NCBI GenBank assembly: GCA_027422505.1
Contig: JAPQWV010000125.1
Location: 1,240,001 to 1,304,000 of the forward strand
DNA: 64,000 nt
Source of the DNA: Craterostigma plantagineum
Lineage: Eukaryota > Streptophyta > Magnoliopsida > Lamiales > Linderniaceae
Direction: 5' to 3'
Position numbers and translations under genes: made by a program. Positions 44,693 through 54,743 of this stretch are shown one piece after another (within the stretch, counting starts at the first letter, position 1; each line of letters opens with the position of its first letter). The notes beneath the pieces are model-generated. The model had not been told where the DNA came from and searched no databases. It was given only the letters and a program-made list of their open reading frames with translations.

Positions 44693-44885
44693 CGACGAAA
44701 CCGAAAGCGTTGCTTCGAGTGTCGTAGGCGTTGACTTTGGTCGGAGAACTGTTGTGGTTCGGTGTCCGCGGGAGATAGGGAATGAGAGCGCACGGTTTAC
44801 GGTGAACCTCGCCGCAGTGGATTGCAGAAGAGTTGGTGACTTGAAAAAGGTCGATGACGCTGCGAAGATGACCAGTCTGACCGAG
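44693..44885 (-). pseudogene. Relic or non-AUG transit-peptide extension of omega-amidase
   Basis: An open frame directly continuous with the omega-amidase start. It reads KKNSVRLVIFAASSTFFKSP and goes on to TLEATLSVSS before the MASSF start. Its composition (S, T, R, F; few acids) matches a chloroplast transit peptide, and plant omega-amidases carry one at this place. The frame runs back to a TAA with no ATG in between. Either the start codon was lost, or an upstream exon or non-AUG start exists. Confidence 0.6.
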
Positions 44886-45294
44886 TTCTTTTTCTTTTTT
44901 TATTGTTAGATATACATTTATTTTCCGTTTTGGTATTTTAATTAATTAATTGAAGGCGTATTATTTGCTGGGATTAATTATGGGAAAACACCCTTCATTC
45001 AATAATAAACAAATAAAAACCTTGGGAAAGTGCCTAAAAGCAAAGAGAAGACTTTTGGGCTCCAAGCAATCCTTTCTTGGTCTTGACATCCCACATGTAA
45101 GAAGTCTTCTGTTTAATCCAACTTGTCCCATTCGAATCTGAATCAAGCTATATCTAGCTGTCGACTTAATAAGAAAAAAAGACTATTGCACTTATATCCA
45201 TCTCGAAAAATTTTATATAAATCATCACAAACAACAAGAAGTCAACAACTCACGTCCGTCGTTTTCCAAAATTCACATTAAAAGTCAACACCTA
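44886..45294. promoter_or_regulatory. Shared upstream region between omega-amidase and GH43
   Basis: The two genes are divergent, with about 600 bp between their start codons. A TATATAA at about 45214 lies 80 bp before the GH43 start. No ORF of note lies in it. Confidence 0.5.
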
Positions 45295-46644
45295 ATGGAC
45301 CGGTGGTTGTTGGCCGGAAACCGCCGCATAAGGTGGTGGGCAATCGTTTCCTTAGGCATAATATCCCTCTTATCCCTCAAGATATACTACTTCTCCGGCG
45401 AGGTTAAAACTCACTATCAGAAGCTAAGTACCATCTTAAGCCTAACTCCACTCCCAGCCTTCGAAGACATAGAAAAAGTCGAAGATATGATACTTCTGCC
45501 GCCGTACGGCGTCAAATACCCCAACAATCTCAACCTAAACCAGGAATTCCTCAACGCCTCCTCCCTTTTCCGCAACATATTCTTCCCCAAACCCATATTC
45601 GAAGCCATCGACCCGAGAAAAACACCAAACAAGAAAGACTATACATTCGACGCCGGCGCAGTATGGCTGGACACTGACGGCAACCCAATACAAGCCCACG
45701 GCGGAGGTATTCTCTTCGAAGAGAGATCGGAGACCTACTATTGGTACGGAGAGTACAAGAACGGGCCGACTTACAGGGCAAACGGGTCGGGTACGGTCCG
45801 CGTGGACGTCATAGGGGTGGGCTGCTACTCTTCCAAGGACTTGTTCGCCTGGAAATTCGAAGGCATCGTTTTAGCGGCCGAGGAGGACGATGGGGCCAAC
45901 GACCTCCACAGATCTAAAGTCTTGGAGAGGCCCAAAGTGGTCTACAACGAAGAGACGAACAAGTACGTCATGTGGATGCACGTGGACGACTCCGCCTACA
46001 GAAAGGCCGCCGTCGGCGTCGCCGAGGGGGACTCGCCGGCCGGACAGTTTCGATACCTCTACAGCTTCAGGCCCAACGGCTTCGAAAGCAGGGACATGAC
46101 GGTGTTCAAGGACGACGACGGCGCGGCGTACCTCATCTACTCCTCGGCAGGAAATTCCGAGATCCACGTCAGCAAGCTGGATAAAGACTACCTCGGCGTC
46201 GGTAGGGAGACTTCAAGGGTTTTGATCGGCCAGCACAGGGAAGCGCCGGCGGTCTTCAAGCACGACGGCGTCTACTACATGGTAACCTCGGGGTGCAGCG
46301 GCTGGTCGCCGAACGAGGCGTTGGTCCACGAGGCCGAATCGGTTCTCGGGCCGTGGGAGAGCGTCGGGAACCCTTGCGTCGGCGCGAATAAGGATTTTCG
46401 GGTCGCCACGTTTTTCTCACAGGGGACTTTCGTGCTGCCGATGCCCGGCGGCGGATCGTTCCTGTTCATGGGTGATCGGTGGAACAGAGAGGATTTGGGA
46501 GATTCGAGGTATGTTTGGCTGCCATTGAAGGTGAGGTCGAGGAGGGGAAGGTACACTGCGATTCCTTTATGGTCTAGGGTTTCTGTATTTTGGCGCCAAA
46601 AATGGAGGATTCCAATTTGGGGAGATGGTGGAACCCAAGACTAG
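45295..46644 (+). CDS. GH43-family glycosidase, Golgi type II membrane protein (galactan beta-1,3-galactosidase-like)
   Basis: Single exon, 449 aa. A short basic N-terminus (MDRWLLAGNRRIRWW) precedes one membrane segment (about residues 15-33, AIVSLGIISLLSLKIYYF). A stem follows, then a five-bladed propeller domain from about residue 115. Visible blocks: GAVWLDTDGNPIQAHGGGIL, YYWYGEYKNG, RPKVVYNEETNKYVMWMH, FKDDDGAAYLIYSS, YYMVTSGCSGWSPNEA and SFLFMGDRWN. These match plant GH43 proteins that trim arabinogalactan-protein side chains (exo-beta-1,3-galactosidase type). Action in the Golgi is inferred from the topology. The frame is intact. It is head-to-head with omega-amidase. Confidence 0.9.
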   Translation: MDRWLLAGNRRIRWWAIVSLGIISLLSLKIYYFSGEVKTHYQKLSTILSLTPLPAFEDIEKVEDMILLPPYGVKYPNNLNLNQEFLNASSLFRNIFFPKPIFEAIDPRKTPNKKDYTFDAGAVWLDTDGNPIQAHGGGILFEERSETYYWYGEYKNGPTYRANGSGTVRVDVIGVGCYSSKDLFAWKFEGIVLAAEEDDGANDLHRSKVLERPKVVYNEETNKYVMWMHVDDSAYRKAAVGVAEGDSPAGQFRYLYSFRPNGFESRDMTVFKDDDGAAYLIYSSAGNSEIHVSKLDKDYLGVGRETSRVLIGQHREAPAVFKHDGVYYMVTSGCSGWSPNEALVHEAESVLGPWESVGNPCVGANKDFRVATFFSQGTFVLPMPGGGSFLFMGDRWNREDLGDSRYVWLPLKVRSRRGRYTAIPLWSRVSVFWRQKWRIPIWGDGGTQD

Positions 46645-46922
46645 TAATGATTTTCCGTTGGTTGTTGAAATATAAAAATTAGTGAGTTTATGTGTTTTTT
46701 ATCACGTAAATAGGGTTTGAAATAACAATGATTGTATAACAAATGATTGTATGATTTCGAGGAATATGAAACTACAAGAATTAAAAAATATATGCTGTGA
46801 GCTAGCTATTAAATGAGACAGGGACTAAGACATGAAAAGTGGGACATATAATTTAAAGCTGTTGTAATGTCGCTAGGGGTTGAGATCATATTTTCCATTT
46901 TAATGTTCCAGTCTCTATTTCG
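46645..46922. other. GH43 3' flank
   Basis: Short AT-rich intergenic DNA. I see nothing further in it. Confidence 0.5.
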
Positions 46923-46927
46923 TTCAC

Positions 46928-47223
46928 TGAAGAAATGCAGGGATCGGAGAAGAAGATTGTAAGGGAAGAAATATGCTTTTTATTCAATTGAGGGAAATTT
47001 GATTTACATCGCTGTTACGCGCGTGTTCCCCTATTTCCTCTACAGTGTTCTCTATTTATACAATTCGTATTGGGCTTACTAAAACAATACTAGCCCATAT
47101 AATAAATACAACCAAGCTTACTTATTTAAAGGAACTTAACGGCTACTCTGTATAACTGAACAGACTTGAGAGCTTCAGATAGAATACTGCCGGGAAACCT
47201 TCAGTGCTTTAATAACTCCAATA
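46928..47223 (-). repeat. 3' LTR of the Ale-like copia element
   Basis: A 296-bp LTR with target duplication TTCAC to its left. Its inner edge abuts a run of 23 C (47224-47246), the G-rich polypurine tract on the element strand. Confidence 0.9.
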
Positions 47224-47246
47224 CCCCCCCCCCCCCCCCCCCCCCA
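47224..47246 (-). repeat. C23 homopolymer at the polypurine tract
   Basis: Twenty-three consecutive C on the plus strand, i.e. a pure G tract on the element strand exactly before the 3' LTR. Plus-strand DNA synthesis primes here. Such a long uninterrupted run looks like expansion by slippage, or an assembly artefact. Confidence 0.8.
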
Positions 47247-47568
47247 GTGTGGTGGCCATACAAATCCAGGACACCATACTTGCTGAGAAGATATTCGAAC
47301 TGGTCCTTTGGTAAGGGCTTTGTCAACAGATCGGCAGGTTGCTCTGATTTGGAATGTAGGCTGTTCTTAAAGTTCCATCTTCGATTTTATTTCGGATGAA
47401 GTGGCAATCCACTTCAATGTGCTTGGTTCTCTCATGGAAGACTGGATTTGCAGCTAGCTGAATGGCTGATTTGCTATCGGACCATACCTGCACAAGACAC
47501 AATCTGTCAATCTTAAGGTCCTTTAGTAATCCTAGTACCCATACTATCTCGGATGAAACTGCTGCTAG

Positions 47569-50500
47569 TTATCTGTATTCTGCTTCTGCAGAACTTTTGG
47601 CCACAATGGTCTGTTTCTTTGACCTCCATGACAGAGTATAATCTCCAAGCTTTATCAAATAACATGTTAAAGACCTTCTGGTATTGGGACAAGCAGCCCA
47701 ATCCGCATCACAAAACACATCAAGCTTTAATTGACTGTTAGCAGAAAGTAATAATCCTGGTTTTCCTATAAGATACCTGAATATTCTATAAGCAGCCTCA
47801 AGGTGAATCTGCCTCGGACTATGCATATACTGGCTAAGAACATGAACAGCATAGGTTATATCAGGTCTAGTAATACATAAGTATAATAACTTCCCAACTA
47901 GCCTTTGAAAACCAGAAATGTTATCAAGAATACAATCTTCTTCTCTGAACTTCTCTCTGATAATTCTGTTATTCTGTCCCATGGGTGTACTGGCAGGTTT
48001 ACAGCCAAGCATACCTGCTTCACTTAAAAGGTCAAGAACATACTTTCTCTAATCTAAATAAATTCCACCTTTGGATATTGCAATCTCAATTCCCAGAAAA
48101 TATTTCATTTCCCCTAGATCTTTCATGAGGAAAGTGTTATTGAGATGTTTCTTGCAATCATTTATCAGCAAGATATCATTTCCAGTAATTAAAATTTCAT
48201 CTACATATACTAACAGAATCATGTATTTATTTCCATACTCCTTGGTAAATAAAGAATAATCATGCTTGGATTGAATAAAGCCAAACTTACTAATAACCTC
48301 GATGAACTTGTGATTCCATTATCTTGAAGCTTGCTTCAATCCATACAATGGTTTTTCAAGCTTCCATACTAGCTGATTTCTCTGTTCTGGAATGTTAAAA
48401 CCTGGGGGAATAGACATGTATACCTCTTCTTCGAGGTCTCCTTGAAGAAAAGCGTTAGTGACATCCATTTGAAATATAGGCCAACCGAAAATTGAAGCAA
48501 GAGAAAGAACTGATCTTATTGTGATATGCTTAACCACGGGTGAAAATGTCTCATTATAATCTATACCTTCCTTTTGAGTATACCCCTTAGCTACTAATCT
48601 AGCTTTATACCTTACTACATCACCATTAGACCTATACTTTATTGCATACACCCATTTGCAGCCAACTAGGGTTTTACCTTGAGGGAGGTTAACCAGTTTC
48701 CATGTCTTATTTGCTTCTAGAGCCTTAAACTCAGCTTCCATAGCTTCTACCCACTTTCTATCTGTTTTGGCCTCTTCATATGATCTAGGAATATGATCTT
48801 TTGAAATGGCTGCCAGATATGCCCTATACTCATCATTAATTGTATCATATTGTCACTTTTGATAAGGGATACTTAACAGTATTCATCACGTTTGTATCAG
48901 GTATGTAAGGAGAAACAAAATCATTATGCCAATAAGGTGGCTTGGAAACTCTACCTGACCTTCTTACCTCAGGTTCAGGATGAAGTTCTGCTGGTATTTC
49001 TGATCTGCCTTGCTCAGCTTCTACGACTTCAGCTTGTGTGTCCTCTGTCTCTATATTAATGGAGTATAATTCTCAGGTAGATCAAGTTGAGGTGGATCTT
49101 CACTGCTGCCATTATTCTGTTGCTGATATGGTACCAGATCATCACAGAAGTTCTCCTTATCTTGGGATGGAAATCTTTCCCTTTCATGGTTAGTTGCATT
49201 GACAGCATATGGAAATATATTCTCGAAAAATTGAACATCCCTAGAGATTATAAAGCTCTCAGAATCAAGATCTAACAACATATATCCCTTTGAGTGACAG
49301 AGTATCCTATAAAGACACATGCTTTGGAGTTATGATGGAATTTATCCTTTTGTGGAAGAACCTTAGCAAAACAGAGGCAGCCAAAGACTTTGAAATGTGA
49401 ATATGAAGATTTTTTACCAAAAAGTACTTCAAATGGTGTCCTACCTCCCAACAATGGGGTACGAGACCTATTTATGATATATACGGCTGTTTTCACACAT
49501 TCTCCCCAAAATCTAATGGGGATATTGGAATGAAATTTCAATGCACGTGCAACATCAAGGATATGTCTATGCTTTCTCTCTACCACATCATTTTGTTGTG
49601 GTGTATATGCACAAGAACTTTGATGAATGATACCCTTTGAAGAAAAAATAGCATGGCATTCATGTGAGAAAAACTCAAACCCATTATCACTTCTAACAAC
49701 CTTTATTCTGGTCCTAAACTGATTTTCAGCATACTCAAGAAAGTCTTTTAGATGGCTAACAGTTTCAGATTTTGTGCTTCATCAAGAAAATCCAACTAGC
49801 TCTTGAAGTATCATCTACTATGGTCAAAAAATACCTTTCATGGTTGTATGTCATTTCTTTGTAAGGACCCCATATATCAACAGGAATGAGATCAAATATG
49901 GAGTTATCAGTAGCCTCTTTAACAGGAAATTTCGACCTAGCATGCTTAGCTGGAGGGCAAATGGTGCAATACTTGACAGAGTCATCTACCTTAAGATGCA
50001 AATCAGACATGTATTTGAATCTCCCAAAAGACATATGTCCCAGTCTATAATGCCACATTGTTACATTATCACTCTTATTTGGTATAAAAAAGGCATCTCT
50101 ACTGGTGTTACTGCAGAAACTATTTCTTATACTATAGGCATCTTTACTGGTATTATCACAAAAGCTATTTCTTGCTGGCAGATTTCCAGGCTTTGGTTTG
50201 ACTATGTAGAGACCATTCTCATCTCTATCAATCCCCTTTATCTTGCCAGTCATAAGCTCCTGTATCACACAATGATCATGATAAACATTTAATTGCACAT
50301 TCTCATCGCTAGCCAGTTTAGAAACAGAGAGTAAGTTATGTGTAAAATCTGGTACACATAGAACATTTCTTTGTTTCAGGTTATCATCAATGATAATGGT
50401 ACCACACAATGACACTTTGCTGCATGATCCATTAGGTAATCTAACACTGCTTATGTTCCTCATGTCATGATCAATGCTATCAAACAGAGTGTTGTTGTAG

Positions 50501-50704
50501 GTAATGTGATGGTTCACACATGCTGTTAGTAATGAAACATATACCTGATGTGTTGACCACGGCTGAAGTCCTACACATAGCATCATCAGCTCCAGTATTC
50601 TTTTCTAACAGTTGCAATATCTGTGAGCACTGGTCCTGAGTGAAACCTTGCTGCGAGGTTGAACTCTCCCCCTTAATCCTTTCATTGCTTATCTCAGGAA
50701 CCAT
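47569..50704 (-). pseudogene. Ty1-copia pol of the Ale-like element
   Basis: Sense order: protease-region relic (ACVNHHITYNNTLFDS, with the DTG frame broken); LLSVSKLASD; MWHYRLGHMSFGRF; integrase start DLIPVDIWGPYKEM; MVERKHRHILDVARAL; CVFIGYS-type linker; RT with [36 protein letters not shown] and [19 protein letters not shown] active site read as VYVDEI at about 48205-48190 (normal YVDD); then LLYLCITRPDITYAVHVLSQ and RNase H with VFCDADWAACPNTRRS and SSAEAEYR. There are stops at about 48050 and multiple frameshifts. The D-to-E change at the RT catalytic pair adds to the evidence that it is dead. Confidence 0.88.
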
Positions 50705-50770
50705 AGCATAGTTGACTCTACCTCTTCCACCTCCAATTCTACCTTGTCCTCTTCTGCCTCCCCTTCTTCC

Positions 50771-51629
50771 TCATATGAAATTAGATGGATAATCATGAAT
50801 TTTGAAACAGTTTTCTCTGGTATGTCCAATGAGGTTGCAGTGGTCACAAAACAGGGAAGGCTTTCCAAAAGTGTTATTTCCACTGCTGTAGTTGGAGGAA
50901 AAACTTGTCAGCAAGGCAATGGAGGAATCACTGTTGGTGGCTTGCAGATTTATCCCACGCTGAGCCTCCTTATTTATCACCATTAGGAGGATCTGAGATT
51001 TATTTTGATAGAAGTCGTTTAGTCCAATGAGAAATTGCATCATTTTCTGCCATCCACAGAAAATCCTTGTACTCCTTTGACAACTCATTTGCAGGAGAAG
51101 GAATCATCGAGTCGTATTCATCCCACAGCGGCTTAAGTCTGTTATAGTATTCTGATACAGTGGATGCTCCTTGCGTGCTAGAGTATATTTCTCGAAACAA
51201 TCTGTACAATCTCGCTCCATTTATCTTGTCGAATCGCTGCTTCATATCATTCCAGATTTCAAATGCGCTTTGATGATATACGATACCTGAAATTAGTTCC
51301 TCTGAGATTGATCGATGGATCCAGGTCTTGACGAGCGCATCACATCGCTTCCATTGAGCTTGGTGCGTTGAATCTTGGTCTGGATACTTGCAAGATCCAT
51401 CGATAAATCCGACTTTGTTCTTTGCCTCAAGTGCTATCTTCATTCTGATGCTCCATATCTTGTAATTATCGGATCCTCTCAGAATTCCAGTTGTCAAATC
51501 CAGATTTGGTGTGTCCGATGGATGTATATACATCGGACAGTTGAAATCAAGGCGAGCTGCACTATTGAAGTCTAGCTGAGTTGTGTTATTTCCTGTCGAA
51601 TTCTCAATCACGTTCTCTCCGTCCGCCAT
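50771..51629 (-). pseudogene. Ty1-copia gag of the Ale-like element
   Basis: MADGENVIENSTGNN at 51629 starts a 209-aa gag segment with YIHPSDTPNLDLTTGILRGS, NYKIWSIRMKIALEAKNKVGF and the later WNDMKQRF..NGARLYRLFREI, all typical of this copia gag type. A frame change at about 51050 leads to the CCHC knuckle CDHCNLIGHTRENC (about 50840-50800). The ORF is therefore split. Confidence 0.85.
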
Positions 51630-51664
51630 TACTGCGATTCGAGGAGATTAGTACTGCTATTCAA

Positions 51665-51677
51665 GTCTCTGATACCA
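51665..51677 (-). promoter_or_regulatory. Primer binding site of the Ale-like element
   Basis: TGGTATCAGAGAC on the minus strand directly abuts the 5' LTR. It is initiator-Met tRNA type. Confidence 0.85.
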
Positions 51678-52471
51678 TGAAGAAATGCGAGGGATCGGAG
51701 AAGAAGATTGTAAAGGAAGAAATCTGCTTTTTATTCAATTGAGGGAAATTTGATTTACATAGCTGTTACGCGCGCGTTCCCCTATTTCCTCTACAGTGTT
51801 CTCTATTTATAAAATTCGTATTGGGCTTACTAAAAGAATACTAGCCCATATAATAAATACAACCCAGCTTACTTATTTAAAGGAACTTAACGGCTACTCT
51901 GTATAACTTAACCAATGTTTTAAAAAGCGTATAGCGTAGTGTGTCGCGTTTTAGTGCCAGTAGCGCGAGCGTAAATAGCGTAGCGCATTGCGTGAGTATT
52001 TCGGGTAATCTATATATAATGTAATAAGTTATATATAATATATAATAAATATAAATATGCTACGTTCGGTTATTTTTTATGTCATTATTGTAGTTATGAG
52101 ACTAAATAATTAATATTTTCTCAAAAAATTTAATAAAATAAAACATACGGTACAATTAATTGCTTAAAATAAAAAATTCAATATATATATGAATAATATG
52201 TTTATATAAGCCCACAACAAAAATTAAAAAAAAAATAACATAAAATATTATAGCACGCTATATGCGCAATTTGGCACGCTATTTACGCTATTTCTCAAAA
52301 TATTCGCGCTATTCAGGATAAAATGCTATATTTTTTACGCTTTAACGCGTTTTTCTGCAAAATTACGCTATTTCGCGCTACACTACGCTATTTAAAACAC
52401 TGGATTTAACAGACTTGAGAGCTTCAGATATATGCTGCCGTGAAACCTTCAGTGCTTTAATAACTTCAATA
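51678..52471 (-). repeat. 5' LTR of the Ale-like element (MITE-containing)
   Basis: Matches 46928-47223 on both sides of a roughly 490-bp insertion (51913-52405). Confidence 0.88.
51913..52405. mobile_element. Foldback MITE inside the 5' LTR
   Basis: Ends CAATGTTTTAAAAAGCG and (reverse complement of the right end) CCAGTGTTTTAAATAGCG form inverted repeats. A TTAAC direct repeat flanks it (51908-51912 and 52406-52410). Many GCGCTA/TAGCGC-like words near both ends let it fold on itself, and the centre is AT-rich. There is no ORF. The ends resemble hAT-type MITEs, but a 5-bp duplication is short for hAT (8 bp), so the superfamily is uncertain. Confidence 0.7.
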
Positions 52472-52712
52472 TTCACCATATGTTGACATGTGGCAAATCG
52501 TGCGTTTCAGAAATTTCTTTTATTTAAATTTTCTCTAACTTTATATATTTATATTCTACAAAGTCATAAAATTATCATTATTTTAATGTGATTTATATGA
52601 TAAAAAGTACAAGCTATGATTTATTCTTTGTTTCATGATGACCAAATTGATATACATACCTTATATTTTTCGATATCTATAAGAATCAATTTTTTCTGTA
52701 AATATTTATTAA

Positions 52713-52838
52713 TGGAACATGTAGTGGAAGGCGATATTATATTAATTATATATTGATGTGATTCTCAAATTTATTATATGGAACATGTAGTGGAAGGCGG
52801 TATTATATTAATTAAATATTAATGTGATTCTATTCTTC
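52713..52838. repeat. 66-bp direct repeat, two units
   Basis: TGGAACATGTAGTGGAAGGC starts both units (52713 and 52779). They continue through ATATTATATTAATTA and TGATGTGATTCT-like sequence. Confidence 0.8.
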
Positions 52839-52865
52839 ATGCATTCTTTTTCTCTCTACCGGTAC

Positions 52866-53440
52866 ATTTTCTCACACTCTATGTGTGTGCTTAAAATATA
52901 ATTTTATATAATATTATTTATAATTTTGGGATTACTTATTTTTAGTGTTTAAGATGAAACAAAAATTATATATAAAAATAATAAAATAATGTATAAGGGT
53001 ATAAGTACAATAAATAAAAAATTAGAATTTATGAAAAATATTCAATTAATTGAACAAATAGAAGGACTAAATTGTAAATAAGTTGACATACCAAATTTGT
53101 CAGTTTATAGCCACCCTAGATCAGTTATACTAGTACTAGTACTTTTCTGCACACCCGACGTTGTGCTTAAAATATATATATATATATTGAAATTATTTTA
53201 AATTTTGAAATAATTTTTAGTGTTTAAGATGAAATATAATTGTTAAATAAAAAGAAACTTAGTTGAAGGCATAAGTACAATAAATAAAAAATAAGGAGTT
53301 ATATGAAAATATTTAATTAATTAAATTAAAAAGAGGGATTAAATTGCGAATAACTTACACACCAGATTGTGGCAGTTTATATCCATCCCAAACCAATTAT
53401 ATAATAGTATAGATGCCTGCACACCCTAACGTGTGTGCTA
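52866..53440. repeat. ~270-bp diverged tandem repeat, 2+ units
   Basis: A CACAC..GTGTGCTTAAAATATA block recurs at about 52872, 53142 and 53410. Between them are shared stretches (TTTTTAGTGTTTAAGATGAAA, GGCATAAGTACAATAAATAAAAA, GGCAGTTTATA). Two full units and the start of a third can be aligned by eye. Confidence 0.7.
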
Positions 53441-54660
53441 AAAAATATATTTAATTTTTTTATACTTCAGTTATTTTCACTCTGTGGAATTCGATCTAAT
53501 CATTGGTTCCTTCTTTTTTGTTTCTTTATTAGTTCAGTTGCAAGAAACTCGCAGAATCGATCATTTGTTAAATACTACGCTTTAGGAAAGTTATATTTCA
53601 AGGAAATGCATTTGCGTAGATCGAATTTATAAATGAGTGGGTGGTTATCTTAAATCAGATTAATTAATATTTAAATTGCAATTACAGCTTATTGTAATTT
53701 GCTATGATAATTAACGTGAGCAAAAAGTTAGCGGGTGGTTGGTTATGTTTGACAGTTTGAATTAGCAATTGTTCTTCCTTAAATTAAGCCAATTTGACAG
53801 ACCAATTGAGGCACTTTAAACACCGCCCTGAGCCTTAATAAAATAGAATAGATAAGAGTATAGATTATTACTAGTTATTATTATGATACAATTTGCATGC
53901 GCGGTACATTTCGTATCCCTTTGAGATATTTTGTTTGAAAATATCTAGCAAACTGAAAAATACGAATCTAAGAATTGCTCTCTTGGTTTTCAAAACATCT
54001 TTTCGTAATATCAGGGCCGAATTTGGGCTTTTGCAATTGTTGCACATGGCCCAAATATTTTTGGGGGCTATTTTGGGCCGTTCAATCAAAATTATCTTTC
54101 TTTGTTTTATTAAAAATTAATATTTCCGGCCCCATATTCCATAAATTAACAAAGGGCCTTTAAAAACTATAAAAAAAATATTTAAATTTATAATTATTTA
54201 TATTTATTAGGGCGGTATATGTACTGGGCCACCTAAATCGAAAAATCGGCCTGCCAAATATTATAGACATCCTTGACCATATTACATGACGAAGCCGTCT
54301 TTCAAGAAAATATACATATCATCCATGTTGACACTAAATACTAACAAATAAACTAAAATTAAAAAGACCAAACAGTCAACGTTTTTCCAACGGGCGCAGC
54401 ACAACGTAAAACCCATACCAGTGAACAATAATATCATCAGCCACCTTCATTTGAATCGAAATATCTTCCTAAACGCATATAAATAAATATTACTACATGC
54501 AAATTGCAAATCGTCGTAGTATATGAAACTAACGACAATATCACATCTATCCCAAAGACAGTGACTTTGACTTCAAACTAAAGCTTAAAAAACCACGGAA
54601 AGATATTTCGGTGTACTGATTTTCAGAACTTCATTCACAGTACTCTACTAATAACCCATC
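53441..54660. other. Intergenic stretch
   Basis: AT-rich DNA without recognisable genes or clear repeats. It presumably includes the distal P450 promoter. Confidence 0.5.
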
Positions 54661-54668
54661 TATAAATA
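54661..54668 (+). promoter_or_regulatory. P450 TATA box
   Basis: TATAAATA lies 83 bp before the P450 start codon, a normal plant spacing. Confidence 0.65.
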
Positions 54669-54743
54669 GCTTCACATGCATCACATTCAAATCCATCAAA
54701 ATATCCAAAATCACAAATTCACAAAGAAAAAAAAAAGATAAAA

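Larger units (their letters stand above)
46928..52471 (-). mobile_element. Complete Ty1-copia element (Ale/Retrofit-like) with TA..CA ends
   Basis: A minus-strand copia element with LTRs at 46928-47223 (3') and 51678-52471 (5', enlarged by a MITE). The 5-bp target duplication TTCAC lies at 46923-46927 and 52472-52476. Using the duplication to fix the ends, sense LTRs begin TATTGAAG and end TTCTTCA, a TA..CA rather than TG..CA termini pair. The LTRs differ at roughly a dozen of about 300 positions, so the element is clearly older than the Tat insertion. Gag and pol are both broken by stops and frameshifts. Confidence 0.92.

Noticed and set aside
44950..45141. Short ORF between omega-amidase and GH43
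   Set aside because: No domain and low coding character; falls in the shared promoter region.
45551..46556. Open frames antisense or frame-shifted to GH43
   Set aside because: Shadows of a GC-rich coding exon.
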